A DNA stretch of 64,000 nucleotides from JBBQWT01 sp038210375 (GTDB lineage Bacteria > Acidobacteriota > Terriglobia > Terriglobales > Acidobacteriaceae), in assembly GCA_038210375.1 (NCBI GenBank), contig JBBQWT010000001.1, positions 170,592 to 234,591 of the forward strand, given 5' to 3'. Position numbers and translations under genes: made by a program. Below, one piece after another: positions 1 to 8,892 of this stretch (position 1 is the stretch's first letter; each line of letters begins with the position of its first letter). Below the pieces are notes generated by a model that ran no database searches, was not told where the DNA came from, and was given only the letters and a program-made list of their open reading frames with translations.

Positions 1-1
1 G

Positions 2-601
2 GCCGGGGGCCCGGTCTTCCTGATCTTGAACAAGGTCGATCGCGTGGCCAAGGAAAAACTGCTGCCATTAATCGAGGAGTACAGCAAGCTGCACCCCTTT
101 CAGGAAATCATTCCCATCTCCGCTACCAAAAAACAAGGCCTCGACATTCTCATCGATAAAGTGATCCACGCCCTGCCGGTGGGCCCCCGATATTTTCCCA
201 AGGACCAGCTTACCGACCAACCGGAACGTTTCCTGGTGTCAGAACTGATCCGCGAAAAGGTGTTGATGCTGACCGCGCAGGAGGTGCCGCACGCCGCCAG
301 CGTGGTGGTGGAAAGCTTCGAAGAACGGCCGCAACTGGTGAAGATCACGGCATTGATCTATTGCGAGCGCGAAGGTCAAAAGGCGATTCTTATCGGCAAT
401 AAAGGGGAGAGCCTCAAGCGAATTGGCACCGCGGCGCGCATCGAGATTGAAAAATTTCTGGGGAAGAAAGTGTTTCTGGAACTGCTGGTCAAGGTGAGCG
501 CGGGATGGCGGGACTCACGGCAGTTCGTGGACGAGCTTGACTGGCGCAGGCAACTGGAGCAGCTCAGCACTCCCGGAGAGAACAAGCGCAGCCGGAAGTG
601 A
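2..601 (+). CDS. era: GTPase Era, C-terminal part (5' end outside window)
   Basis: Ribosome-associated GTPase needed for 16S rRNA maturation and 30S assembly. The window opens inside the G domain: the reading frame is already open at base 2 and gives the NKVD (G4) guanine-specificity motif, then ISATKKQG (G5-like SA motif) and the linker. The second half is the KH RNA-binding domain, with the GNKGESLKRIG loop and following helix, ending in the usual KVSAGWRD segment. About 200 residues are visible, roughly two thirds of a normal Era (about 300). The apparent internal TTG at base 26 is not a start. Ends 34 bases before the convergent ntrX-like gene. Confidence 0.95.
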   Translation, partial: AGGPVFLILNKVDRVAKEKLLPLIEEYSKLHPFQEIIPISATKKQGLDILIDKVIHALPVGPRYFPKDQLTDQPERFLVSELIREKVLMLTAQEVPHAASVVVESFEERPQLVKITALIYCEREGQKAILIGNKGESLKRIGTAARIEIEKFLGKKVFLELLVKVSAGWRDSRQFVDELDWRRQLEQLSTPGENKRSRK

Positions 602-635
602 CCCGGGCATTCGGCGCAGTGAGAATCCGGATGGC

Positions 636-1988
636 TTACTCTTTTACAGCGATTTTCAGGGTCTTCATCTTGCGGTAGAGATGGCTGCGTTCGAGACCGA
701 GAACCTCGGCGGTGCGGGTGACGTTGCCGTGATTTTCATCCAGCTTCTTCAGCACAAAATCCCGTTCGTAAGCGGTGCGCGCCTGGTGCAGGGTGGAAAC
801 ATCCGATGCCGGCTTGCGGCCTCCATCGCGGTAGACCAGGGGCGGCAAATGTTTGCGCTCGAATCTGGCCACCGTGGGGTTCATGATCACCACGCGTTCG
901 ACCACGTTGCGAAGCTCCCTGACGTTGCCCGGCCAGGCATATTTCACCAGGGTGTCGATGGCGTCGTCGGTAATTTCCTTGGGCCTGCGGCTGTAGGCGG
1001 TGGCGATCTCCTTGAGGAAATAGCGGGCCAGTACCGGAATATCTTCCGCGCGGTCGCGCAGCGGCGGCACGAAAAAAGGAATGACGTTCAGGCGATAAAA
1101 AAGGTCTTCGCGAAAGTTGCCGCGGGAAATTTCTTCTTCCAGGTCTTTGTTGGTGGCGGCAATCACCCGCACGTCCACCTTCACCGCGTCATCGCCGCCT
1201 ACGGGAGTAAAGCTTTGCTCATCGAGCGAGCGCAGCACCTTGGACTGGGTCTTGAGGCTCATGTCCCCGACCTCATCGAGGAAGAGGGTGCCGCCATCCG
1301 CCTTGTGCAGCTTGCCCTGCTTGTCGTTAGTCGCGCCCGCAAACGAGCCTTTGCGATGGCCAAACAACTCGCTCTCGATTAAATCTTCGGGTATTGCCGC
1401 GCAGTTGACCTCGACAAAAATATTGTCCTTGCGCAGGCTTTGGTTGTGGATGGCCAGCGCCGCCAGCTCTTTTCCGGTGCCGGATTCGCCGTAGATGAGC
1501 ACGCGGCCGTTGGTCGGCGCCATCATGGCAATCTGCTGGCGCAATGCTTTCATGGGGATGCTTTGCCCCACGATCAGCCCGCGTGATTCCAGTTGTTTCT
1601 TGAATTCGCGATTTTCCCGGCGAAGCTGGCGGGCGCTGATCGCGTTTTTGATTACGATCAGCAGCTTTTCCAGGGAAAGAGGTTTTTCGATAAAGTCGAA
1701 CGCCCCAAGCTTGGTAGCCCTTACCGCGGTCTCGATGGTCCCATGGCCGGAGATGATGATGACCTCGGGCGAGTCATCGAGCTCTTTTATCTTTTCGAGG
1801 GTCTCCAGGCCGTCGATGCCGGGCATCCAGATGTCGAGCAACACGAGGTCAAAGGAGCGGCGCCGCAGCGTATCCAGACATTCTTTTCCATTTTCAGCGG
1901 CAGCGACCTGGTACTTCTCGTCCTCCAGGGCGCCCATGAGGGATTTCCGAATCTCCGGTTCGTCGTCGACGATGAGGATGCTTTGCAT
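636..1988 (-). CDS. ntrX: NtrX-like sigma54-family response regulator
   Basis: Two-component response regulator, 450 residues. An N-terminal receiver has acidic DD at 8-9, phospho-acceptor D52 and conserved K102. The AAA+ domain follows, with Walker A GESGTGKE (167-174), Walker B GGTLFLDE (232-239) and an arginine-rich sensor region. A Fis-type helix-turn-helix ends the protein (about 410-450, ERSHLYRKM). The sigma54-contacting loop, normally GAFTGA, reads GSFAGA (214-219), so activation of sigma54 transcription cannot be assumed. It lies 71 bases downstream of an NtrY-like kinase on the same strand, which supports an NtrYX pair; the target (nitrogen, redox or envelope) cannot be read from sequence. 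Start ATG at 1988. Confidence 0.9.
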   Translation of the reverse strand: MQSILIVDDEPEIRKSLMGALEDEKYQVAAAENGKECLDTLRRRSFDLVLLDIWMPGIDGLETLEKIKELDDSPEVIIISGHGTIETAVRATKLGAFDFIEKPLSLEKLLIVIKNAISARQLRRENREFKKQLESRGLIVGQSIPMKALRQQIAMMAPTNGRVLIYGESGTGKELAALAIHNQSLRKDNIFVEVNCAAIPEDLIESELFGHRKGSFAGATNDKQGKLHKADGGTLFLDEVGDMSLKTQSKVLRSLDEQSFTPVGGDDAVKVDVRVIAATNKDLEEEISRGNFREDLFYRLNVIPFFVPPLRDRAEDIPVLARYFLKEIATAYSRRPKEITDDAIDTLVKYAWPGNVRELRNVVERVVIMNPTVARFERKHLPPLVYRDGGRKPASDVSTLHQARTAYERDFVLKKLDENHGNVTRTAEVLGLERSHLYRKMKTLKIAVKE

Positions 1989-2059
1989 AGGCAGGATCAG
2001 CTTACAACGCCGCGAGGTATGCGAGCGCCGGAATCAGAAGACATAATCAGGAGACATAA

Positions 2060-4348
2060 TCAGGAGACAGCCGCGGGTTCGGTAACCGCAGCCACCGGGA
2101 TTTCAAGGATAAACCGCGCGCCCACGGGGACGTTCTCTTCCACGCGGATCGTGCCTTTGTGCTCCTGGATAATCCGGCTCACAATCGCAAGCCCAAGCCC
2201 GGTGCCGCGCTGCTTGGTGGAAAAGTAGGGGAGGAAAAGCTTCTCCTTCATCTCCGGGGTGATACCGTGGCCGGTATCGGCGACCGCGATTTCGACGGCA
2301 TCACGGGCCTCGAGAAAGGTGGCGGAGATATGGATCTCGCGTACTCGCGAATCCTGCGTGGATTCGGCGGCATTATCGACGAGGTTGGCGAGAGCGCGTT
2401 TCAAGGCCTCGGGATCGGCCATAATCGGAGGCAGGGAAGAATCGAAGTGGGTTTGCACGGTAACGCCATCCAAACGGCCGGTAAACATGGCGAGCGTCCG
2501 TTCCACGACGCCATGAATGTCGGTGGGGCGAAGGTGCGAGGCGGGGAAGCGCGCCAGGGTCGAGAACTCGTCCACCAGGGTGCGAACCGTTTCCACCGCA
2601 CCGGCGATGGCGAGCGCGCATGACTGGATGACTTGCAGAGACCTTTCGTCGGGAGGGGTGCGCAGATGCCGCTGAATTCTCTCGGCAGAGAGGGCGATGG
2701 GAGTGAGCGGGTTCTTGATTTCGTGGGCCACTCTCTGGGCCACTTCGCGCCAGGCATTTTGCTTTTGCGCCTTGAGAAGATCGGTGAAATCTTCGAAGAC
2801 CAGCACATATCCCATACGCGCCGCGGGGCCGGAAGCGCGTGATGTGGGGGCGCCGCCGGCATCATTCCGGCGGGATGGGGGGGTGTCCTTTGATCCCAGC
2901 GACGAAGCGGTGACCGCGACCATGAGATGACCGGCCGGGGCGGGGAACTCGAGCTGACTGGTCACCGAGCCCATGCGATCCGATTTTCGCAGCAGGTGTT
3001 CGATGCTCTTCACGGTTTCGGGAGCAAATAGATCATGGAGTGTGCTGCCGTCATAGACCTGGGACTGGGTGGGCAGGAACAAGCGCGTGAATGCGGGGTT
3101 GCTGTGGATCACCTGCCCTTTGGCGTCGAGCGAAAGCACACCGGTGGGGATACTTTCCAAGATGGTTTCAATCTGCCGGCGGCGCTCCTCGAGTGCGGTA
3201 TTGGCGGAACCCAGTTGTTTCCCTGAGGCTTCAATCTGGCCGCGGCTGGTTTCAAGCTCGGCCGCCATCAGGTTGAACGAAGCCACCAGCTCGCCCAGCT
3301 CGTCCGACGCCGCGATCTCCACCCGATAATCGAATTCTCCCTGGGAGATTTTCTGGGTGGCTTCGGCGAGCGCGGCCACCGGACGGGTGACCAGCTTGGA
3401 CAAAAACAGCGATAGCCAGGTGGCAACCAGGAGCACCAGCCCGGTCAGGAGAAGCAATATCTGCATGTAGAGACGGCGAAACCATTTGCGCTGCAAACTT
3501 AATTCTTCATAACGCTTGCGGCTGGCTTCGAGCTGGTTGATGGTGCTGGCGACTTCGCCGGGCAGGGGAACTCCTACCACAATTGTTCCGCCGGAGGACA
3601 CCGCGGATTGCGCGATCAAGTACTGCCCGGCACTGAATACATGCAGGAAGGGCGGTTGCTGCGCCATCACCGGTCGCGCACGCAGAATTTCGGTCAGCTC
3701 ATCGCCGGATAGGGGAGCGTGGTAAATGGTTTGCACTTTCCCCCCTGCAACGGCGGCGGCAAACCCGCCCTGGAGACTGGCGACGTGCAGGTCAAAAACC
3801 TCAGTTAACGGCGCAAAATCGCCGGTCTTGAACGCGGTGATGGTCCTGGGGAGCGTGGACAGAGTGCGGGCTTCCGCCTGCGCATTGGCGGCGACATAGG
3901 TGTGCAACAGGTCGGCGACGCGGCCCGCATCCTGCCGCAGTTCCTCGCCCGGCCGGGAGAACCATTTATCGATGGAACGGTTCATCAGCGCGTAGGCAAA
4001 GAGATAGAGGAAAATTACCGGGACAAATGAAATGATCAACGCGCCCAGCACCATGCGGGTGCGGAATTTTGCGCCCAGCACCCCGCCGCGTCTTTCGACG
4101 TAGAGTTTGAATACGTTGCGCAGGAGCACGAAACTCAAAGCGATGAACAGCAGAAAAATCAGGATGGAAAGGCCGGCGAAGATTTCAGTCTGCAGGGCGC
4201 TCTCGGGCTGGAGAAAGGTGAGATTGAACGAGACCTGGGAGACGATGACAACCAGTAGCAGGAGGATGCCGGCGCCGAGGAAGATCAGGAGCTTGCGGCG
4301 GCGTCGGGTGTTGAAGCGTGCGGCAGCAGGGTTCGGGGAAGGCAGCAC
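2060..4348 (-). CDS. ntrY: NtrY-like membrane sensor histidine kinase
   Basis: Inner-membrane histidine kinase, 762 residues. Hydrophobic segments lie near 20-40, 57-77, 100-121 and 294-316. The last two flank a periplasmic sensing region of about 170 residues. Then come HAMP (about 316-368), PAS (about 390-520, with a Ser/Pro/Ala-rich insert near 485-510), HisKA with phospho-acceptor H542 in the AHEIKNPLTP motif, and a HATPase domain with NLVDNAAE, ADTGHGI and GTGLGLAI boxes. This order is the NtrY architecture. The GTG start at 4348 has GGAG three to seven bases upstream. Transcribed before the NtrX-like regulator, its likely phosphorylation partner. Confidence 0.88.
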   Translation of the reverse strand: MLPSPNPAAARFNTRRRRKLLIFLGAGILLLLVVIVSQVSFNLTFLQPESALQTEIFAGLSILIFLLFIALSFVLLRNVFKLYVERRGGVLGAKFRTRMVLGALIISFVPVIFLYLFAYALMNRSIDKWFSRPGEELRQDAGRVADLLHTYVAANAQAEARTLSTLPRTITAFKTGDFAPLTEVFDLHVASLQGGFAAAVAGGKVQTIYHAPLSGDELTEILRARPVMAQQPPFLHVFSAGQYLIAQSAVSSGGTIVVGVPLPGEVASTINQLEASRKRYEELSLQRKWFRRLYMQILLLLTGLVLLVATWLSLFLSKLVTRPVAALAEATQKISQGEFDYRVEIAASDELGELVASFNLMAAELETSRGQIEASGKQLGSANTALEERRRQIETILESIPTGVLSLDAKGQVIHSNPAFTRLFLPTQSQVYDGSTLHDLFAPETVKSIEHLLRKSDRMGSVTSQLEFPAPAGHLMVAVTASSLGSKDTPPSRRNDAGGAPTSRASGPAARMGYVLVFEDFTDLLKAQKQNAWREVAQRVAHEIKNPLTPIALSAERIQRHLRTPPDERSLQVIQSCALAIAGAVETVRTLVDEFSTLARFPASHLRPTDIHGVVERTLAMFTGRLDGVTVQTHFDSSLPPIMADPEALKRALANLVDNAAESTQDSRVREIHISATFLEARDAVEIAVADTGHGITPEMKEKLFLPYFSTKQRGTGLGLAIVSRIIQEHKGTIRVEENVPVGARFILEIPVAAVTEPAAVS

Positions 4349-4592
4349 AGACTCCGATGGCGGAAAACCGCTTGAACTGTAGTGAATTATAAACTTGGCG
4401 AGCGGTGAGAAAAGGCGATTGTTGAAGCGAGGGTGCGGCGGGGATGAACTATTGGGTCTGCCGAGAAATGGCGGAGGGGGCGGCCTCCTCAGCCCGTGCA
4501 GCCGGGGTCGTTAGCGATCGCTACTGGTCGTTGGAGACAAGGCAGGCGGGCGTTAGATTAAGAACTATGGATTAACAACGACCAAATCCCCA
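4349..4592. other. Intergenic region between ald and ntrY
   Basis: 244 bases without a gene, downstream of ald and upstream of ntrY. It contains a 9-bp inverted repeat (TGGTCGTTG at 4525-4533, CAACGACCA at 4576-4584) just beyond the ald stop, and a GCGATCGC palindrome at 4515-4522. No U-tract follows either arm, so a terminator cannot be claimed. The ntrY promoter should lie here but no clear box was recognised. Confidence 0.4.
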
Positions 4593-5705
4593 TCACAAGA
4601 GATCAGACACGTTTGCGGATTTCTTTGACTGCGATTGGGCTACCGCGGCGTAAGTGACCTGGCCTCTGAACGTGTTTACGCCTTCCCGTATGCCGTCGTC
4701 GGACTTGATGGCTTCGGCCGCGCCCAGCCTGGCCAGTTTCATCACATACGGCAGTGTGGCATTGGTCAGCGCCAGGGTGGATGTGTGGGGAACCGCCGCC
4801 GGCATGTTGGTGACGCAATAGTGGACCACGTTGTCGACTGTATAAGCAGGATCGCTGTGGGTGGTGGGGCGAGCGGTCTCGATGCATCCACCCTGGTCGA
4901 TGGCAACATCTACGATTACGGCGCCCGGCTTCATGCCCGCCACCATGGCGCGCGTGACCAGCTTGGGAGCGGCCGCGCCGGGGATCAATACTCCGCCAAT
5001 GACGAGGTCGGCATGCGCGGTGGCCTTGGCGAGGTTGTACGAGTTGGAAGCCAGGGTGTGCACCCTGCCTCCGAATATGTCGTCCAGGTCGCGCAGGCGG
5101 TTCAGGTTCAAGTCCACAATGGTAACGATCGCGCCCATGCCCAATGCAATCTTGGCGGCATTGGTGCCCACGATTCCGCCACCGATAATGCAGACCTGGG
5201 CCGGAGGAACCCCAGGTACGCCTCCCAGGAGCACGCCGCGGCCTCCGCGCTCTTTTTCCAGGTAGGTGGCGCCGACTTGTACGGACATGCGGCCCGCCAC
5301 TTCCGACATGGGGGTGAGCAGGGGCAAGGTATTCTGACGGTCGCGAATGGTTTCATAGGCGATGCCGGTGACTTTGTTCTTCAGTAACTCCTCGGTGAGC
5401 TGGGGAAGCGGGGCGAGATGCAGGTAGGTGAAGAGAACGAGATTTTCGCGGAAGTAAGCAAATTCCTTTTCCACCGGTTCCTTAACTTTCACCACCATGT
5501 CGGCGCGGGACCAGACGGCGTTCGCCGATGGCGAAATCTCGGCGCCGGCTTGGACGTATTCGGAATCGGGCATCGAGGACTGGTGTCCGGCGTTGGTTTC
5601 CACGACCACCTTGTGGCCGGCATCCACCAAGGCCTTCACTCCCGCGGGCACAATTCCTACACGCGTTTCATGATCTTTGACTTCTCGAGGAACTCCGATA
5701 AGCAT
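4593..5705 (-). CDS. ald: Alanine dehydrogenase
   Basis: NAD-dependent L-alanine dehydrogenase (L-alanine to pyruvate plus ammonia), cytoplasmic and hexameric in known members. The N-terminus MLIGVPREVKDHETRVG carries the substrate-binding arginine and lysine region. The Rossmann segment VCIIGGGIVGTNAAKIALGM binds NAD, and the C-terminal part has the conserved HYCVTNMPAAVPHTST segment. The start is set at ATG 5705 (370 residues, the usual family length) because AAGGTGAG sits seven bases before it; a GTG nine bases further upstream is the longer alternative. It lies 63 bases downstream of an aldehyde dehydrogenase gene on the same strand, so the two may be co-transcribed. Confidence 0.95.
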   Translation of the reverse strand: MLIGVPREVKDHETRVGIVPAGVKALVDAGHKVVVETNAGHQSSMPDSEYVQAGAEISPSANAVWSRADMVVKVKEPVEKEFAYFRENLVLFTYLHLAPLPQLTEELLKNKVTGIAYETIRDRQNTLPLLTPMSEVAGRMSVQVGATYLEKERGGRGVLLGGVPGVPPAQVCIIGGGIVGTNAAKIALGMGAIVTIVDLNLNRLRDLDDIFGGRVHTLASNSYNLAKATAHADLVIGGVLIPGAAAPKLVTRAMVAGMKPGAVIVDVAIDQGGCIETARPTTHSDPAYTVDNVVHYCVTNMPAAVPHTSTLALTNATLPYVMKLARLGAAEAIKSDDGIREGVNTFRGQVTYAAVAQSQSKKSANVSDLL

Positions 5706-5768
5706 GGGTCTCACCTTCAGTTCATTTTATAACGCTCGTCATTCCGGTGATCGCGTCAAAGCGTTTGG

Positions 5769-7271
5769 TTATGCTGTTCCCGAGGACGTATCAATCTGCG
5801 CTCGTTGCAGGCGATCCGAGTAATCCACATAAATCGACTTCCATTGGGTATAGAAGTCAATGGCGCCCAAGCCGCCTTCGCGATGGCCATTGCCGGTGGA
5901 CTTGGAGCCTCCGAAAGGAAGATGGACCTCGGCGCCGATGGTCGGGGCGTTGATGTAGGTGATGCCGGCATCGAGATCGCGCATGGCGCGGAATGCGAGA
6001 TTGACGTTTCTGGTATACAGCGACGAGGAGAGGCCATAGGCGATGCCGTTGGAATATTCGAGGGCCTGGTCGAAGCTGTCGCAGGGGATCAGGGACAAGA
6101 CGGGCCCGAAAATTTCTTCTTGCGCGATTCGCATGCCGGGCGCCACATCGCCGAAGACCGTAGGCTCGAAAAACCACCCTCGCGATAGAGCGCCCGCCAG
6201 GCGGTTGCCTCCGCATAGCAACTTCGCGCCTTCCTCCTTGCCCAGCCCCACGTATTTTGCCGAGGTTTCCACCTGCTGCTGGTTGATCTGCGGTCCCATG
6301 TCAATGTTTGCATCGAGCCCGTTGCCGACTCGCAGGCCTTTGACCCGCTGCAGAAGTTTTTCCCGCAGTTCTTTGTAAACCTGCTTGTGAACGATCACAC
6401 GGCTGGCCGCTGTGCAACGCTGGCCAGAGGTGCCGAAGGCCCCCCACAACACTCCATCAACCGCGAGATCAAGATTGGCGTCTTCGAGGATGAGGATGGC
6501 GTTCTTGCCGCCCATTTCGAGCGAGCATGGCTTGAAGGTCTGGGCGGCGGCCACTCCGACAAGTCGGCCCACCTCGCTCGAACCAGTGAAAGAAACCGCG
6601 CGGACGCCGGGATGATCGACGATGGGCGCGCCTGCCTCCGCTCCGAATCCGGTTACGACGTTGACGACGCCCGGAGGGAGACCGGCTTCCACCAGGGTGT
6701 TGACCAGGTTGAAGGTGGAAAGCGGAGTGTCTTCGGCGGGCTTGATCACGCAGGTATTGCCGCACACCAGTGCGGGTAGCAGCTTCCAGGAGGGAATGGC
6801 CATGGGAAAATTCCACGGCGCGATCATGCCGCACACTCCAATAGGCATGCGGGCGGCCATGGCAAATTTATTGGGCAATTCTGAAGGTACGGTCACGCCA
6901 AAGAGGCGGCGGCCTTCGCCGGCCATGTAAAACGCGGTGTCCACGGCCTCCTGCACGTCTCCGCGAGTCTCTTGCAGCACCTTTCCCATCTCGCGGGTCA
7001 TGTCGCGAGCAAATTCTTCTTTGTGTGCCAGGAGCAGTTCGCCCGCCTTGAAAATAATTTCCGCGCGCCGGGGCGCCGGGGTCACTCTCCATTCCGCATA
7101 AGCCTTTTGCGCCGCGGCCACGGCGTCATCGATATCCGGTCTGGCCGACTGTTGAAATAATCCAACTACATCACTGGTATCCGCCGGATTCAGATTTTGG
7201 AAAGTGGCGCCGGAGTGCGAATTTACCCAGGCGCCGCCGATCAGATTCTTATAGGTTTTGGATTTGGTCAT
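5769..7271 (-). CDS. NAD(P)-dependent aldehyde dehydrogenase
   Basis: Aldehyde dehydrogenase superfamily, 500 residues, a normal full length. Visible motifs are APWNFP (cofactor/oxyanion loop), FTGSSEVG (Rossmann glycine), LEMGGKN (general-base glutamate), SGQRCTA (catalytic cysteine) and EIFGPVL near the C-terminus. The overall look is that of the succinate- or alpha-ketoglutarate-semialdehyde group (GabD/YcbD-like), but the substrate cannot be fixed from sequence. ATG at 7271 is preceded by GAGAGGATC. Being next to alanine dehydrogenase suggests amino-acid or amine catabolism; this is inference only. Confidence 0.9.
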   Translation of the reverse strand: MTKSKTYKNLIGGAWVNSHSGATFQNLNPADTSDVVGLFQQSARPDIDDAVAAAQKAYAEWRVTPAPRRAEIIFKAGELLLAHKEEFARDMTREMGKVLQETRGDVQEAVDTAFYMAGEGRRLFGVTVPSELPNKFAMAARMPIGVCGMIAPWNFPMAIPSWKLLPALVCGNTCVIKPAEDTPLSTFNLVNTLVEAGLPPGVVNVVTGFGAEAGAPIVDHPGVRAVSFTGSSEVGRLVGVAAAQTFKPCSLEMGGKNAILILEDANLDLAVDGVLWGAFGTSGQRCTAASRVIVHKQVYKELREKLLQRVKGLRVGNGLDANIDMGPQINQQQVETSAKYVGLGKEEGAKLLCGGNRLAGALSRGWFFEPTVFGDVAPGMRIAQEEIFGPVLSLIPCDSFDQALEYSNGIAYGLSSSLYTRNVNLAFRAMRDLDAGITYINAPTIGAEVHLPFGGSKSTGNGHREGGLGAIDFYTQWKSIYVDYSDRLQRAQIDTSSGTA

Positions 7272-7488
7272 GCGGGAAAGATCCTCTCGGCTGAGATCAA
7301 TAAAATTGCGTCGAAGTTGAATGCATCATCGTACCTCAGCACCAGCCATGCCGTCAGAGGTGCGCGCGGCACTGCAAAGTCATGATGCTTTGGCCGCCTG
7401 ATGGAGCGGGAAAACGGCGGTTTTCACCTCTAAAATTATGATAATCTGAAGGATAACGGTCCTATCTTTCAGAAAGTTCCCTCGACAC

Positions 7489-8754
7489 TTGAAGCGTGTT
7501 AACAGGCAGAGCAGTTTCAACCTCTCGTACATCACCGTCACTTACAGCAGTGTCGCTATTGCCTTGCTGTGCCTGTTAGGCCTGGGGTTACTGGTCCTTT
7601 ACTTTTTATTTCCCGGCACCGCAGCCCAGATGTCTTCATGGGTGCAGAACAAAACCGGCCACCCCGGCAAGGTCAGCACCGATACCCGCACCCCCGGCCA
7701 GCAACAAGCCCATTTCACGAACATCGACGGCAGCGTGCGGGTGAAGAAAAACAATAGCAATACGTGGACTGTAGCCCGCTACGATCTGCCCCTGGAAAAA
7801 GGCGATGTGGTGCAGACGGAAGCCGAAGGTATCGCAAAAGTTGCATTCACCGACGGTACCTATTACACGCTGAAACCGGATTCGCTGATCGTGGTTGAGG
7901 ATAATTCGGCCAACGCCGCGGCTCAGACCCAGGTCGCGGTCATGGTCAGCACCGGCACGGTGGATCTGACGACCTCCACCTTCAGCGAAGGTTCGAGATC
8001 GCGGGTGAACGTGGCCGGCGCCATAGCCACACTGGGCCCGGACAGCGCCGCCCTGGTACACAATGACCCGGCCTCGGATCAACACGATATCCTGGTCGAA
8101 AAAGGATCAGGGGAAGTGGTGCGCAACGGCGAAACCCTTCGCTTGGGGAACTTGGAGAAAGTGTCGTTCAAGGATGCGCCGCACTCGTTCGTGCGCAGCC
8201 GCGAGACCAGCCCGCCTTCGCTCATCAGTCCGAGCAATATGACCACGCTTTTCGCCACCATTGACAAGAAGCCCATTGGCTTCGCATGGATGCCGGTGGC
8301 CGAGGCAAAGGGGTACTTGGTCCGCGTCTCGCGCAACCCTTACTTCTCTTCACTGGTGGCGGACAAGCGAGTGTTCACGACCAATATGACGCTGCCGGCA
8401 ATGCCCGACGGCCCTTATTACTGGTCGGTTCAATCCATCGATAGGAGTGGACGCCCTTCGACCGAAAGCGAACGCAACCGGTTTACCATCGTCCCCAAGA
8501 GCGCGGGAGATTCCACGCTGCCGTTGAAACTGGAAGGTTTTATTCAGTATGGGCATATCATAGAGGTAAGAGGCACAACCGAACCCCTGGCCAAGGTAAT
8601 GGTGAACGGGGCGGAAGTGCCGGTGATCAAGGAGAATGGGAGTTTTCAGTACTACACTCCGCCCTTGCCGAACGGGGAGAACGTGCTTACCATCACCGCG
8701 CAGAATGCGCGGGGAGGGGTCAACACGCAAACCAAGAAGATTGTGATTCAATAG
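7489..8754 (+). CDS. FecR-domain membrane-anchored protein
   Basis: 421 residues, TTG start. A single N-terminal transmembrane segment (about 22-45) places the rest outside the cytoplasm. Residues about 80-150 are a FecR-type beta domain (DGSVRV, GDVVQTEAEG and FTDGT segments), here without an associated TonB receptor or sigma factor. A middle region about 245-330 resembles a fibronectin-III fold (FAWMPVAEAKGYLVRVS, YYWSVQSID). The C-terminal 70 residues look like a glucodextranase-type Ig-like domain (VRGTTEPLAKVMVNG). This architecture suggests cell-surface or peptidoglycan/polysaccharide binding rather than iron signalling. It precedes mreB by 138 bases on the same strand. The start codon has only a weak ribosome site. 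Confidence 0.75.
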   Translation: MKRVNRQSSFNLSYITVTYSSVAIALLCLLGLGLLVLYFLFPGTAAQMSSWVQNKTGHPGKVSTDTRTPGQQQAHFTNIDGSVRVKKNNSNTWTVARYDLPLEKGDVVQTEAEGIAKVAFTDGTYYTLKPDSLIVVEDNSANAAAQTQVAVMVSTGTVDLTTSTFSEGSRSRVNVAGAIATLGPDSAALVHNDPASDQHDILVEKGSGEVVRNGETLRLGNLEKVSFKDAPHSFVRSRETSPPSLISPSNMTTLFATIDKKPIGFAWMPVAEAKGYLVRVSRNPYFSSLVADKRVFTTNMTLPAMPDGPYYWSVQSIDRSGRPSTESERNRFTIVPKSAGDSTLPLKLEGFIQYGHIIEVRGTTEPLAKVMVNGAEVPVIKENGSFQYYTPPLPNGENVLTITAQNARGGVNTQTKKIVIQ

Positions 8755-8892
8755 AAGTCACCCTCGGTGACCCGGGTGGCACTTTCCCCGGCTTCTAAGT
8801 TGCCACTTTACAGCGCATTTGAACGTAGTAACTTAATCAATAACTCTAAACAGGAGCAGTTTCGGACTTATTCATGAGAGAAGCGTCTTAAT
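8755..8892 (+). promoter_or_regulatory. mreB leader region with potential hairpins
   Basis: 138 bases between the FecR-domain gene and mreB. GTCACC-CTC-GGTGAC at 8757-8771 and a second imperfect stem (GTGGCA with TTGCCAC further on) could fold in the RNA. No U-tract follows, so these are not convincing terminators. The region may be the 5' leader of the mre transcript. Confidence 0.3.
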
